A DNA stretch of 64,000 nucleotides from Amborella trichopoda (GCF_000471905.2 NW_006500357.1:862862-926861); one strand, 5' to 3'. Shown: positions 23,755 to 36,270, numbered from the stretch's first letter. Made by a program: numbers and translations. The notes: generated by a model not told the origin, from the sequence alone.

Positions 23755-23930
23755 TAATGGAATCATTGTATATTCATCTTATACACTTGGAGAACTCTCA
23801 GCAGAAATATGTGCTGAAGCCTTAGCCTTATGCACAGATATGAAACTCAAAAGACAATTGGATAAACAACAAACAACCAAGAGGAAAGAACTTGGTGACT
23901 TTTGCGAACAATTTGGATATTATCTTGATA
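23755..23930 (+). repeat. 176-nt coat-protein fragment inserted in the leader at the primer site
   Basis: TAATGGAATCATTGTATATT onward is nearly identical to the coat-protein coding segment at 33626-33802 of element E and 26755-26932 of element D (IIVYSSYTLGEL through GDFCEQFGYYLD). It begins inside the tRNA primer-binding site and returns to leader at CTGGAGAAACC near 23931. It is sense-oriented but untranslated here. The block corresponds to the one duplicated inside element A. Confidence 0.9.
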
Positions 23931-24095
23931 CTGGAGAAACCAAATTAAATTTACATCTAAGAAAGTTGGTCCGAGAGTTAAGGCAAAAGACGAAAGGACA
24001 AGTCTAGGCAAAGTACCCGTCAAGGCCAGGAAGAGTCGCTTAGGGAACACGCTGGACCCTTGATCGTCCAGATTGTCATTATCCGCAACCTACAG
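23931..24095 (+). promoter_or_regulatory. Element D leader end (type 2)
   Basis: Final leader portion before the movement-protein ATG at 24096, matching 12680-12841 before element C with minor differences. Confidence 0.7.
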
Positions 24096-27000
24096 ATGGC
24101 AAATTTAATAAGGAATCTTACAGGTAATAATGCAACTTCATCTCAAACACTTGGAGTTAAAAATAAGGAACAGATCATAATAAATGACATTGAATATCAC
24201 ATTCAGAATTGGAATATTCCTAAGGTACCAATAACCGATATTTATCATAAAGGCTCATTTAAAGTTAAAATGGGTTATGCTATTAAGACAATAGAAGAAA
24301 GTTTGTCTGTTACACAGAACCAGGAAGACTTTCAACTACTATCTAAAAAAGTTATTGAAAAACCTAAGGAAAATCATTACAAATATTTACATATTGGCCT
24401 TATTCAAATAGCAATCAAACCTTTAACCCGACTAGGGTTAAACACTTCAGTGCTTGTATGCCTAAAGAGATACAAGACACAATAATTTCATTGATTCACT
24501 CCTAGGCATAGTTGAATCTAGCCTGTGTAGTGGACCAATATATTTTAACTGTTTTCCGAATTTTTCAGTTTCTTTAACTGACCCTAATATCTTAAATATA
24601 CTTTCAATAAATATGAAAACTTATGGATTTAATATGTTACATGGTTCCCAGAATTTAGCCATAGTATACAGAATATATTATAAGGTAATGAATACTCTTT
24701 GTCCTAATATTATGAGAATAGATAGAAAAGATCAAACCATATTATTTCAAACAAATCTGGAAAAATCCCATACTATTGTACCTAAAACAATCAAATGGTC
24801 AGATATTGTTTTACCACAGTCTTGGGCATTGCAACATGCAAATCAACCCCAAGAAGTACCAAGTCATAATATTCCAAATCAAATAATTGAACATCCAGAT
24901 GGAAATATTGAAATAAAATTCCAACAAATACAGGATGATATAAATGTGAACAGGAAAAGAAATAAAAAAACAATAATACCAAATAGAAAATCATGTTCTA
25001 ATACTCCTGATGTCATTATACTTCCTCCTCCTTCTCAAACAATACCTTACTCAGATTTACAATTCCAAGGAATACGAAGAACAGCTGACCATGTTGTTCT
25101 CCCTACCTATACTCCTGAGCCAAGTATAGAAGAATTTCAAATATTAACCTTACAAATAGAGGATAATATAGAAGAAGATAATGATATATATACTGATGAA
25201 TATTTTGCAACTAAAGAAGCCTATTTAGTAGCCAAATTAGTGGCTAAAAGAGAAAAAAGGAAGAAGAAAATCAATACTACCGATATTAACCAAGATTATA
25301 TTTCAGATGAAAATAAACATATTAGAGAATGGTATCTTACAACAATACCATTAAAATTAAGAAACATATTTCAAGCAAAATATAATAAATTTCTCAAAAA
25401 AGAAAGAGAAACAACATGATATTTTATATGGTTAAAAGAAAAATATCAGGATCAACTTAATATTCCTTCATTTGAAAATATTCAAACTTTGGAAGAAAAA
25501 ACCTATATAAGTACAGATGGGACTACAACTGCTAGTACACATCCTCCTGAAAAAAGCATAATACTTAAAGGAGTCACTCCATCTAATAAAGGAGAACCAC
25601 CTCAATCTGTATATGATATCATTGCTACTCCATACAAAGTCTTACCCAAAGAAATTGGTAAGAAACAAGAATTGATACCTCATATAGTGGAACAAAATAA
25701 TTATACCAATTTATATATGCAATCTTTAGGGAAACAGGAAGAAAGAATAGAAAGACTAGTATCCAAGGAAAAAACAATTCCTTCTCCTCCTAAAGCAGTT
25801 TTGTTCAAACCACCTCCAGAATTAAATAAAAATAAATTCCATATTGGAGACAATAATAAATCCATAATGGATCAATTAATAGCCAAACTATCTCGACTAG
25901 ATATTAAAGGAATACCATCTCTCAAGATTACTATTCCTACACCAATGATACCTAGTCCAATACCTGAATCTTCAGAAAAAGGCAAAGCTAAAATCCCAGA
26001 GCATAAGACAATGATGCTCCAAGAAGAACCAATAATAGAAGATACTATCCAAAATCAAGAGAATGCATTTATGGATACCACTCCTATGAATCTGAATGAT
26101 AATCTGAATAGAATAGCTTATGGAAAAAATTGGAAACCAATTACTGCTCTTCCATATCATAAAAGACCCACACCTGTTGATATCCAAATGGAAGAAGATG
26201 CTATACAACAAGTAGTATCATACTCAGATAGATCAATAGTCAATTGGACCATAGATGGTTTATCTGACTTAAAGATTTTAGATGTCATGAGACATATGAC
26301 AATGTTTGCCTCTGCAAATAAAATGGCAGGCAACCCAGATCAAGAGGTTGCAAAGGCAATAGTTAATGGATTCACTGGCTGGTTGAGAAAATGGTGGGAT
26401 TTTTATGTAGACGATGAAACAAAAAAAAGAACCTCACCAATACTAGACAATGGACTGCCAGAAACGAACATAATCAAGAAATAATTTATACGAAAAGTGA
26501 TGCCGTCAATACTTTGTTATATACCATTACACTTCACTTTATAGGCAGTACATCACTGTTAGCAGTAAGATCGGAAGATCTGCTCTCCAATCTCCGTTGT
26601 CCTACATTATCTCATTATAAATGGTATAAAGATGTATTTGTCTCACGATTATTAATACGAGAAGACTGTCAGCTAGACCACTGGAAAGAGAAATTCATAG
26701 CCGGTCTACCATATATATTTGCTGAAAAAGTCAACGAAAGACATAGGAAAAAACATAATGGAATCATTGTATATTCATCTTATACACTTGGAGAACTCTC
26801 CACAGAAATATGTGCTGAAGGCTTAGCCTTATGCACAGATATGAAACTCAAAAGACAATTGGATAAACAACAAACAACCAAGAGGAAAGAACTTGGTGAC
26901 TTTTGCGAACAATTTGGATATTATCTTGATAGAAAAAATTTGCCTGAAAAAACTCTATAAGAAAAAAAATATATATAAGAAAGACAAGTATAAATCCAAA

Positions 27001-29740
27001 ACTGATAAATCTCATAAACAATATAAAAAATCCAAAAGAAAGCTTATCAATAAATTTTCTCCCAACACAAAACATAAAAGAAAACTTCCAGTATGTTATA
27101 AGTGTGGTAGAGTAGGCCATTATAAACATCAATGTAAATTAAAAAAGAAAATAGAGTCATTACATTTAGATGATACAATTAAAACAAGATTATACAATAT
27201 AATCAACTATGATTCTACATCGTCAAATTCTTCCTCCGATTCTCATATAGACAATATACATGACGATGATCTGCTATGGACAGAATCATCTGATTCTTCT
27301 AATACTTCAACAGATTCAGAATCATTGAATCCAATGAAAGATAATGATTATAGCTGTCCCATACCTTCACATAATCTTCATACACTTACACAAGAAGATA
27401 ATTTCATCTTAGACATTATTGACAAAATTATTGATCCAGATGAAAAAAGATCTGTTATTACTCAATTCATTTCTATAACGAAAAATAAAGCAAAAATACC
27501 TCCCATCAATAAATCTCCTGATGAATACAATTTTGCTTCAATAATGAAGAGAGTAAGTAAACAACATACTTCTCAACAAAAAGAACCTTCAATTTCTGAT
27601 TTAAAACAAGAAATCAAAGACATAAAAAGATAAGTATCTCAACTAAAAAATAGAATTAAAATTTTAGAATTACAACAAGTATCTCCACAAGATACAGATA
27701 CAGATGAAATAGATTTTGATCAAATCATAATGGAAGAACCAGAAGAGATTCCAGAAACCTCAGAGAAAAAACCTTATCTGGTAACTCTCCCTTCAGTCAA
27801 TTTAATAGATAAAATAATGATTCAAAAATGGTTTGTCCAAGTCAAAATTATAGTTGCAAAAGATTATAGTTTTGAAACTTCAGCCTTAATAGACTCAAGC
27901 GCTGACCTGAATTGTATCAATGAACGTCTCGTACGTTCAAAATATTTTAATAAGACAACCCAAATATTGAATACAGCAGATGGAAGGAGACTGTTTATAA
28001 ATTATAAATTATCAAATGCTTTTGTTTGTAATAATCATCAATGTATTAGTACACCTTTCATAATGGTTAAAGGGTTAAGCCAAGCGGTTGTACTTGGAGT
28101 CCCATTCCTTACCCTTTTATATCCATTGACAATAGACCAAACAGGAATATCTTCTAAATATCAAAATGTACCAATATACTTTGACTTTATACATAAACCC
28201 AAATTAAAAGAAATAAATAATGTAAAAAGTCAATTACAAAATAAAGAAAAATTTCTTTGCACGTTGAAACAAGAAATTAAATATAAGCATATTGAAGAAC
28301 AACTAAACAATCCTTTGATTCAACAAAAAATACAATGCATACAAAAACAAATAGAAACTTCTATATGCAGTGAACATCCCAATGCTTTTTGGGAAAAGAA
28401 AAAGCATAGTATTAGCTTATCATATGAACAAGGTTTTGATGAAAAACAAATACCTACCAAAGCTATACCAATACAGATGAGTACTATCCTACTTGATATG
28501 TGCCGCAAAGAAATCAAGGATCTTCAAATAAAGAGATTAATAAGACCAAGCTCCTCACCTTGGAGCTATGCAGCCTTTTATGTTAACAAAAACGCTGAAA
28601 AAGAACGAGGAGTTCCTCGACTGGTTATTAATTATAAACCTCTTAATAAAGTATTAAGATGGATTCGATATCCTATCCCTAATAAGAAAGATTTATTAGA
28701 TAGAGTTGCTAATGCTTGTATCTTCTCTAAATTTGATATGAAGTCTGGATACTGGCAAATACAAATTCAAGAACAAGATAAATATAAAACCGCATTTAAT
28801 GTACCATTTGGTCAATATGAATGGAATGTCATGCCCTTCGGTTTAAAAAATGCTCCATCAGAATTTCAGAAAATAATGAATGACGTTTTCAATGCTTATC
28901 ATCATTTCATGATAGTCTATATTGATGATGTTTTAATCTTTTCTGAATCTATAGATCAACATATCAAACATATTCATACTTTTATCACTGCAGTCCAAAA
29001 TGCTGGATTAGTTGTATCAGCCAAAAAGATTACTTTATTCAAAACTAACATTAGATTTCTAGGACATATGATCCACCAAGGTACAATTATTCCCATTGAT
29101 AGATCAATTCAATTTGCTGATAAATTTCTTGATAAAATACTTGATAAGAAAAACCTTCAAAGATTTTTAGAATGTTTAAATTATGTTAGTGATTTTTATC
29201 CTAATCTTGCCATAGATTCTAAACCTTTATATGATAGACTCAAAAAAAATCCTCCACCATGGACAAATATCCATACTCGTGCAGTACAAATAATCAAAGA
29301 AAAGGTAAAAACTCTTGTTAGCCTTTCTCTTCCTCATCCAATGGCGTTCAAAATTATAGAATGTGACGCATCTGATATAGGCTTGGGTGGTATTCTCAAA
29401 CAAAGCATTGAGAACAAAGAACAATTACTCAGGTATAATTCGAAAGCTTGGAATCCCACATAGAAAAATTATTCAATGGTTTCAAAAGAATTATTAGCCA
29501 TTGTTCATTGTGTCACGAAATTTCAAAGTGACATTCTTAATCAATCATTTCTTATACGAACTGACTGCAAGGCAGCCAAAGATATTTTGCAAAAAGATGT
29601 TCAAAATTTAGTTTCCAAACAAATATTTGCTCGATGGCAGGCTATATTGTCCGCCTTTGATTTTTCCATCGAACACCTTCCGGGTCTTCTAATTCCTTGC
29701 CTAACTTCTTAACCAGTGAATTTTTGCAGGGGGCAACACT
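24096..29740 (+). pseudogene. Element D ORF1 relic: MP-CP-PR-RT-RH
   Basis: Full-length but broken type 2 polyprotein gene. MP starts at 24096 and is frameshifted by an extra base near 24463. The frame is open at 24613-25419 to a TGA, then at 25489 to about 26430, where an A-run indel shifts the frame in the coat region. The coat protein continues at 26514-26960, and the knuckle CYKCGRVGHYKHQC lies in 26893-27633. A 577-aa block at 27730-29463 holds protease, RT with YIDDVLIF at 28918, and most of RNase H; a TAG ends it. The protease motif reads LIDSSADLNC, replacing the Gly of the D-S/T-G signature. A lost base near the RNase H end prevents the normal LTREFLQ ending. Confidence 0.88.
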
Positions 29741-30976
29741 GACAGCAAAGACGAATCACCCTTGTCCCTTGCACTACAGCTATTCAACGAGAATAGAAAT
29801 AATAATATTACACTTTCACCTTCACCTATAATGGGTTCTCGTAGCACTTCTCGCCACGATAAATGCCCAATGACTAATATAATACCATTTGAAGGAGAAC
29901 CTTTGCCTTTGGCAACCCGTTCCCCTTCACACTCTCCTATGCACCAAATAACCTATCCTGAAGCAAATGCTTCAAATCCCATATATTCTTCAGCCCAGTC
30001 TAAGTCTGCTTCAAGACCTAATATACCCAGATCTTCATATATTGAACGAGCTTACCTCATGGACATTACTATTGATGAACACCACATCAATACAGAACCA
30101 ATAAAACTTGCTCCATTATATCTGCTCAATCACTTAAATCCAACCAATAGTGTAAAAACCAGAGAATACTTTGAAGCCATCCTTATGGAAACGAGATCCA
30201 TTTCTGTTGTCCATTATTGCCACCAAAACACCAGAGTCATTGCGTACTCAAAAGTACAAATCAAAAAACTACTTTTCTATGATAAGTGGGGTTGTAATCC
30301 CGCGCAAGGAAAGAAATTACACAACCCATATTTCTCTTATAAATACTATAAGTATGCCGAATATATTGAAGCCTGGCATAAGTTCTTTTACTACCAAAAT
30401 CCAAATAACACACACAGTTGGTACATACAGTTCCGACTACCTGTTTTTGAAAGATTCCCCACTTGGTTTAAAAACTGGTTCTTTGTGTGGGGCTCAACAT
30501 CTTCAATCTTACCTCCTGCTTTCAAAACAGTGTAGGAACAATTTATGGAATACAATAATATTGATAATACTATTGATATTCACCTATACTTCATGACCTT
30601 GTATAAAATCCCATGGATTATGAATGGGAGTATACTATTTCAGTCAATACCACTGCTGACTACATCTATATTCCCCGACTGGGAAAAACTATCTCTGTAA
30701 AATGGTGGGACATATTCAATATGGATCCCACAACAATCACACCCAAAAGAATACCTCAGCCAACACCTATAAACCAGCCAAGCCCAAATACTGCCAACAC
30801 TTCTTTTGATTTCCCAACTTATTTGAGAAATATGCTCCAGTCTAACCCCAATGCCTCAAAAGAAGCTCTAGAGCAGCAAATGAAAGAAATATTTGTTGAA
30901 GCAGGAAGAAAGCCAGTTTCTTCTGAAGAAACTGTACAATCTTCACCCTTACACACCAATCAGTACTTGCAACTTC
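29733..30976 (+). pseudogene. Element D ORF2 relic, truncated and fused to element E
   Basis: Best preserved type 2 ORF2 N-terminal half: 29762-30535 is open for 257 aa, including HSWYIQFRLPVFERFPTWF and WGSTSSILPPAFKTV, then a TAG. The frame continues with a one-base loss near 30622 (MKWEYT block) and is open to the SSPLHTNQYLQL region at about 30975. The acidic C terminus, promoter and leader are all missing; sequence passes directly into movement protein of element E. Confidence 0.85.
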
Positions 30977-33900
30977 AGGTAATAATGCAACTTCATCTCA
31001 AACACTTAGAGTTAAAAATAAGTAACAGATCATAATAAATGACATTGAAGATCACATTCAGAATTGGAATATTCCTACGGTACCAATAAACGATATTTAT
31101 CATAAAGGCTCATTTAAATTTAAAATGGGTTATGCTATTAAGACAGTAGAAGAAAGCTTGTCTGTTACACAAAACCAGGAAGACTTTCAACTACTATCTA
31201 AAAACGTTATTGAAAAACATAAGGAAAATCATTACAAATATTTACACATTGGCCTTTTTCAAATAGCAATCAAACCTTTAACCCGACTAGGGTTAAACAC
31301 TTCAGTGCTTGTATGCCTAAGAGATACAAGACACAATAATTTCACTGATTCACTCCTAGGCATGGTTGAATCCAGCCTGTGTAGTGGACCAATATATTTT
31401 AACTGTTTTCCGAATTTTTCAGTTTCTTTAACTGACCCTAATATCTTAAATATACTTTCAATAAATATGAAAACTCATGGATTTAATATGTTACTTGGTT
31501 CCCAGAATTTAGCCATAGTATACAGAATATATTATAAGGTAATGAATACTCTTTGTCCTAATATTATGAGAATAGATAGAAAAGATCAAACCATATTATT
31601 CCAAACAAATATGGAAAAATCCCATACTATTGTACCTAAAACAATCAAATGGTCAGATATTGTTTTACCACAGTCTTGGGCATTGCAACATGCAAATCAA
31701 CCCCAAGAAGTACCAAGTCATAATATTCCAAATCAAATAATTGAACATCCAGATGGAAATATTGAAATAAATTTCCAACAAATACAGGATGATATAAATG
31801 TGAACAGGAAAAGAAATAAAAACCCAATAATACCAAATAGAAAATCATGTCCTACTACTCCTGATGTCATTATACTTCCCCCTCTTTCTCAATCTTCTTC
31901 TTCTCAAACAATACCTTACTTAGATTTACAATTCCAAGGAATACGAAGAACAACTGACCATGTTGTTCTCCCTACCTATACTCCTGAGCCAAGTATAGAA
32001 GAATTTCAAATATTAACCTTACAAATAGAGGATAATATAGAAGAAGATAATGATATATATACTGATGAATATTTTGCAACTAAAGAAGCCTATTTAGTAG
32101 CCAAATTAGCGGCTAAAAGAGAAAAAAGGAAGAAGAAAATCAATACTACCGATATTAACCAAGATTATATTTCAGATGAAAATAAACATATTAGAGAATG
32201 GTATCTTACAACAGTACCATTAAAATTAAGAAACTTATTACAAGCAAAATATAATAAATTTCTCAAAAAAGAAAGAGAAACAACAGGATATTTTATATGG
32301 TTAAAAAAAAAATATCAGGATAAACTTAATATTCCTTCATTTGAAAATATTCAAACTTTGGAAGAAAAAACCTATATAAGTACAGATGGGACTACAACTG
32401 CTAGTACACATCCTCCTGAAAAAAGCATAATACTTAAAGGAGTCACTCCATCTAATAAAGGAGAACCACCTCAATCTGTATATGATATCATTGTTACTCC
32501 ATACAAAGTCTTACCCAAAGAAATTGGTAAGAAACAAGAATTGATACCTCATATAGTGGAACAAAATAATTATACCATTTTATATATGCAATCTTTAGGG
32601 AAACAGGCAGAAAGAATAGAAAGACTAGTATCCAAGGAAAAAGCAATTCCTTCTCCTCCTAAAGCAGTTTTGTTCAAACTACCTCCAGAATTAAATAAAA
32701 ATAAATTCCATATTGGAGACAATAATAAATCCTTAATGGATCAACTAATAGCCAAACTATCTCAACTAGATATTAAAGGAATACCATTTCCCAAGATTAC
32801 TATTCCTACACCAACGATACCTAGTCCAATACCTGAATCTTCAGAAAAAGGCAAAGCTAAAATCCTAGAGCATGAGACAATGATGCTCCAAGAAGAACCA
32901 ATAATAGAAGATACTATCCAAAATCAAGAGAATGCATTTATGGATACCACTCCTATGAATCTGAATGATAATCTGAATAGAATAGCTTATGGAAAAAATT
33001 GGAAACCAATTACTGCTCTTCCATATCATAAAAGACCCACACCTGTTGATATCCAAATGGAAGAATATGCTATACAACAAGTAGTATCATACTCAGGTAG
33101 ATCAATAATCAATTGGACCATACATGGTTTATCTGACTTAGAGATTTTAGATGTCATGAGACATATGATAATGTTTGCCTCTGCAAATAAAATGGCAGGC
33201 AACCCAGATCAAGAGGTTGCAAAAGCAATAGTTAATAGATTCACTGGCTGGTTAAGAGGATGGTGGGATTTTTATGTAGACGATGAAACAAAAAATAGAA
33301 TCCTCACCAATACTAGACAATGGACTGCCAGAAACGAACATAATCAAGAAATAATTTATACAAAAAGTGATGCCGTCAATACTTTGATATATACCATTAC
33401 ACTTCACTTTGTAGGCAGTACAACACTGTTAGCAGCAAGATCGGAAGATCTGCTCTCCAATCTCCGCTGTCCTACAATATCTCCTTATAAATGGTATAAA
33501 GATGTATTTTTCTCACGATTATTAATACGAGAAGACTGTCAGCTAATTCACTGGAAAGAGAAATTCATAGCTGGTCTACCATATTTATTTGCTGAAAAAG
33601 TCAAGGAAAGACTTAGGAAAAAACATAATGGAATCATTGTATATTCATCTTATACACTTGGAGAACTCTCCGCAGAAATATGTGCTGAAGGCTTAGCCTT
33701 ATGCACAGATATGAAACTCAAAAGACAATTGAAGAAACAACAAACAACGAAGAGGAAAGAACTTGGTGACTTTTGCGAACAATTTGGATATTATCTTGAT
33801 AGAAAAATATGCCTGAAAAACTCTATAAGAAAAAGAAAAAATATAAGAAAGACAAGTATAAATCCAAAACTGATAAATCTCATAAACAATATAAAAAATC

Positions 33901-34537
33901 AAAAGGAAAACTTATCAATAAATTTTCTCCCAACACAAAACATAAAAGAAAACTTCCAGTATGTTATAAGTGTGGTAAGGTAGGCCATTATAAACATCAA
34001 TGTAAATTAAAAAAGAAAATAGAGTCATTACATTTAGATGATACAATTAAAACCAGATTATACAATATAATCAACTATGATTCTACATCTTCAAACTCTT
34101 CCTCCGATTCTCATATAGACAATATACATGATGATGATCTGCTATGGATAGAATCATCTGATTCTTCTAATACTTCAACAGATTTAGAATCATTGAATCT
34201 AATGAAAGATAATGATTGTAGCTGTCCCATACCTTCACATAATCTTCATACACTTACACAAGAAGATAATTTCATCTTAGGCATTATTGACAAAATTACT
34301 GATCCAAATGAAAAAAGATCTGTTATTACTCAATTCATTTCTATAACGAAAAATAAAGCAAAAATACCTCCCATTAATAAATCTCCTGATGAATACAATT
34401 TTGCTTCAATAATGAAGAGAGTAAGTGAACAACATACTTCTCAACAAAAAGAACCTTCAATTTTTGATTTAAAACTAGAAATCAAAGACATAAAAAGAGA
34501 AGTATCTCAATTAAAAAATAAGAATTAAAATTTTAGA
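30977..34537 (+). pseudogene. Element E ORF1 relic: MP-CP, longest open stretch in the cluster
   Basis: Begins inside the movement protein (TGNNATSS region) at the fusion with ORF2 of D; a TAA follows near 31022. From 31125 to 33983 one frame stays open for 952 aa. It covers the rest of MP (GPIYFNCFPNF), the linker with an EEDNDIYTDEYF acidic patch, and coat protein to just before the knuckle. A one-base loss near 33808 shifts the frame; 33809-34528 carries CYKCGKVGHYKHQC and the Ser-rich linker. Virus sequence breaks off at 34537, before the protease, in TA-repeat DNA. Without N terminus, protease and RT it is defective, but it is the least decayed copy. Confidence 0.88.
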
Positions 34538-34560
34538 ATATATATATATATATATATATA
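34538..34560. repeat. (TA)n microsatellite at the right virus/host joint
   Basis: Uninterrupted AT dinucleotides directly follow the truncated virus coding sequence. Host-like MITE sequence starts at 34561. Confidence 0.95.
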
Positions 34561-34920
34561 TGGGTGCTGTTGGTATAAAGATGCATTTGTAGCTGTAGAG
34601 TTAAGGTGCACCTTTAAATTTTATCATGATATATAATTTTGATGTAAAATGTTCTTAGGATTATCTCAAAATCTATTTTTATATCTACTTATAAAATTTT
34701 AAAATTAAAAATGGTTAAAATCAAATAGATCTATAAACATACGAAAATCTTGAAAATAGACCGTGTAGATAATATATTGTAAAATGCACTATTTCTAAGA
34801 CTTAAAATCTTTTTATTTTTCATGATCATACATCTCGATGTCGAGATGATCAATCAAAAGGGTTTTCAACATTAAAACTACCTTTTCTGATGGATCTTTT
34901 AGGTGCATTCTACACTATAA
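34561..34920. mobile_element. MITE-like element, cut by the assembly gap
   Basis: Starts GGGTGCTGTTGGTATAAAGA and contains AAGGTGCACC and ATCATGATATATAATTTTGATG. The first 120 nt resemble 50718-50835, and the start resembles, inverted, the end of 53287-53652. The inner part (GAGATGATCAA near 34840) also recalls 56037-56431. The other terminus lies in the gap. Confidence 0.6.
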
Positions 34921-35760
34921 NNNNNNNNNNNNNNNNNNNNNNNNNNNNNNNNNNNNNNNNNNNNNNNNNNNNNNNNNNNNNNNNNNNNNNNNNNNNNNNN
35001 NNNNNNNNNNNNNNNNNNNNNNNNNNNNNNNNNNNNNNNNNNNNNNNNNNNNNNNNNNNNNNNNNNNNNNNNNNNNNNNNNNNNNNNNNNNNNNNNNNNN
35101 NNNNNNNNNNNNNNNNNNNNNNNNNNNNNNNNNNNNNNNNNNNNNNNNNNNNNNNNNNNNNNNNNNNNNNNNNNNNNNNNNNNNNNNNNNNNNNNNNNNN
35201 NNNNNNNNNNNNNNNNNNNNNNNNNNNNNNNNNNNNNNNNNNNNNNNNNNNNNNNNNNNNNNNNNNNNNNNNNNNNNNNNNNNNNNNNNNNNNNNNNNNN
35301 NNNNNNNNNNNNNNNNNNNNNNNNNNNNNNNNNNNNNNNNNNNNNNNNNNNNNNNNNNNNNNNNNNNNNNNNNNNNNNNNNNNNNNNNNNNNNNNNNNNN
35401 NNNNNNNNNNNNNNNNNNNNNNNNNNNNNNNNNNNNNNNNNNNNNNNNNNNNNNNNNNNNNNNNNNNNNNNNNNNNNNNNNNNNNNNNNNNNNNNNNNNN
35501 NNNNNNNNNNNNNNNNNNNNNNNNNNNNNNNNNNNNNNNNNNNNNNNNNNNNNNNNNNNNNNNNNNNNNNNNNNNNNNNNNNNNNNNNNNNNNNNNNNNN
35601 NNNNNNNNNNNNNNNNNNNNNNNNNNNNNNNNNNNNNNNNNNNNNNNNNNNNNNNNNNNNNNNNNNNNNNNNNNNNNNNNNNNNNNNNNNNNNNNNNNNN
35701 NNNNNNNNNNNNNNNNNNNNNNNNNNNNNNNNNNNNNNNNNNNNNNNNNNNNNNNNNNNN
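34921..35760. other. Assembly gap (N run, 840 nt)
   Basis: Unresolved bases between the virus-flanking MITE and the host gene region. Confidence 1.
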
Positions 35761-36270
35761 AATATAAATTGATAAAAATAACATCGTAAATTTATGGGGG
35801 GTATTTTGGTTAATTTATATTTTAGAGAATTATTTTTTTCATATTTTTATTAGGTGCGCCTCACTAAGATGTACACATGTTTCAAATTTCAAATAATTTA
35901 GATTTGTAGAAAAAAAATGAAAAATAAAACATTATTAGATAATTGTGATGTGATGAAATTTGGATGGTGATTAGGATAAACGAAATCTTTCATGTAAAAT
36001 TGAATCTATTTGCATTTTTGGTATTACGTTGGATGAATGAAAAAATCTTATTTAATTATAATTTTTTTTTAAAATTTATCAATGAACTACATAGTGGAGA
36101 AGTATTACATGCAGTTTAGTTTTGAGTTTTTCCATTTTCTGACATCATATTTGAAATTCATATTGAAAATATTAAATGCAGTTTCAAGCTTTCCCATCCC
36201 CACATTTTATGGTTTTCAGCCTTCCACCTACCAATTTTCGCATGCATTCTAGAATCTAGGAAGTCAGTAG
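35761..36270. other. AT-rich noncoding DNA with a MITE remnant
   Basis: No credible coding frame. The stretch around 35795-35960 (GGGTATTTTGGTTAATTTATA, TTATTAGGTGCGCC) resembles the interior of the MITE at 54713-55199 (54968-55080), so the gap probably hides the rest of a related element. The remainder precedes the TFB5 promoter. Confidence 0.5.

Larger units (their letters stand above)
1..34537. mobile_element. Cluster of endogenous pararetrovirus (Caulimoviridae) copies
   Basis: At least five partial virus genomes lie end to end. Translated blocks recur in the order movement protein, coat protein with CCHC knuckle, DSG-type aspartic protease, reverse transcriptase with YIDD, RNase H, and then a second ORF. 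There is no integrase and no LTR pair, and the leaders carry TGGTATCAGAGCC-like tRNA-Met primer sites; this combination is characteristic of Caulimoviridae. The separate second ORF after RNase H resembles florendoviruses, with petuviruses as the alternative. Two sequence types occur: type 1 at 1-11681 and type 2 at 12595-34537. All copies carry stops and frameshifts, so they are read here as fossils. The left edge lies outside the window; the right edge is at a TA repeat. Confidence 0.92.

Noticed and set aside
1-34537. Ty3/Gypsy LTR retrotransposon as source of the RT sequences
   Set aside because: No LTR pair, no integrase; movement protein and a second ORF are present, which fits Caulimoviridae.
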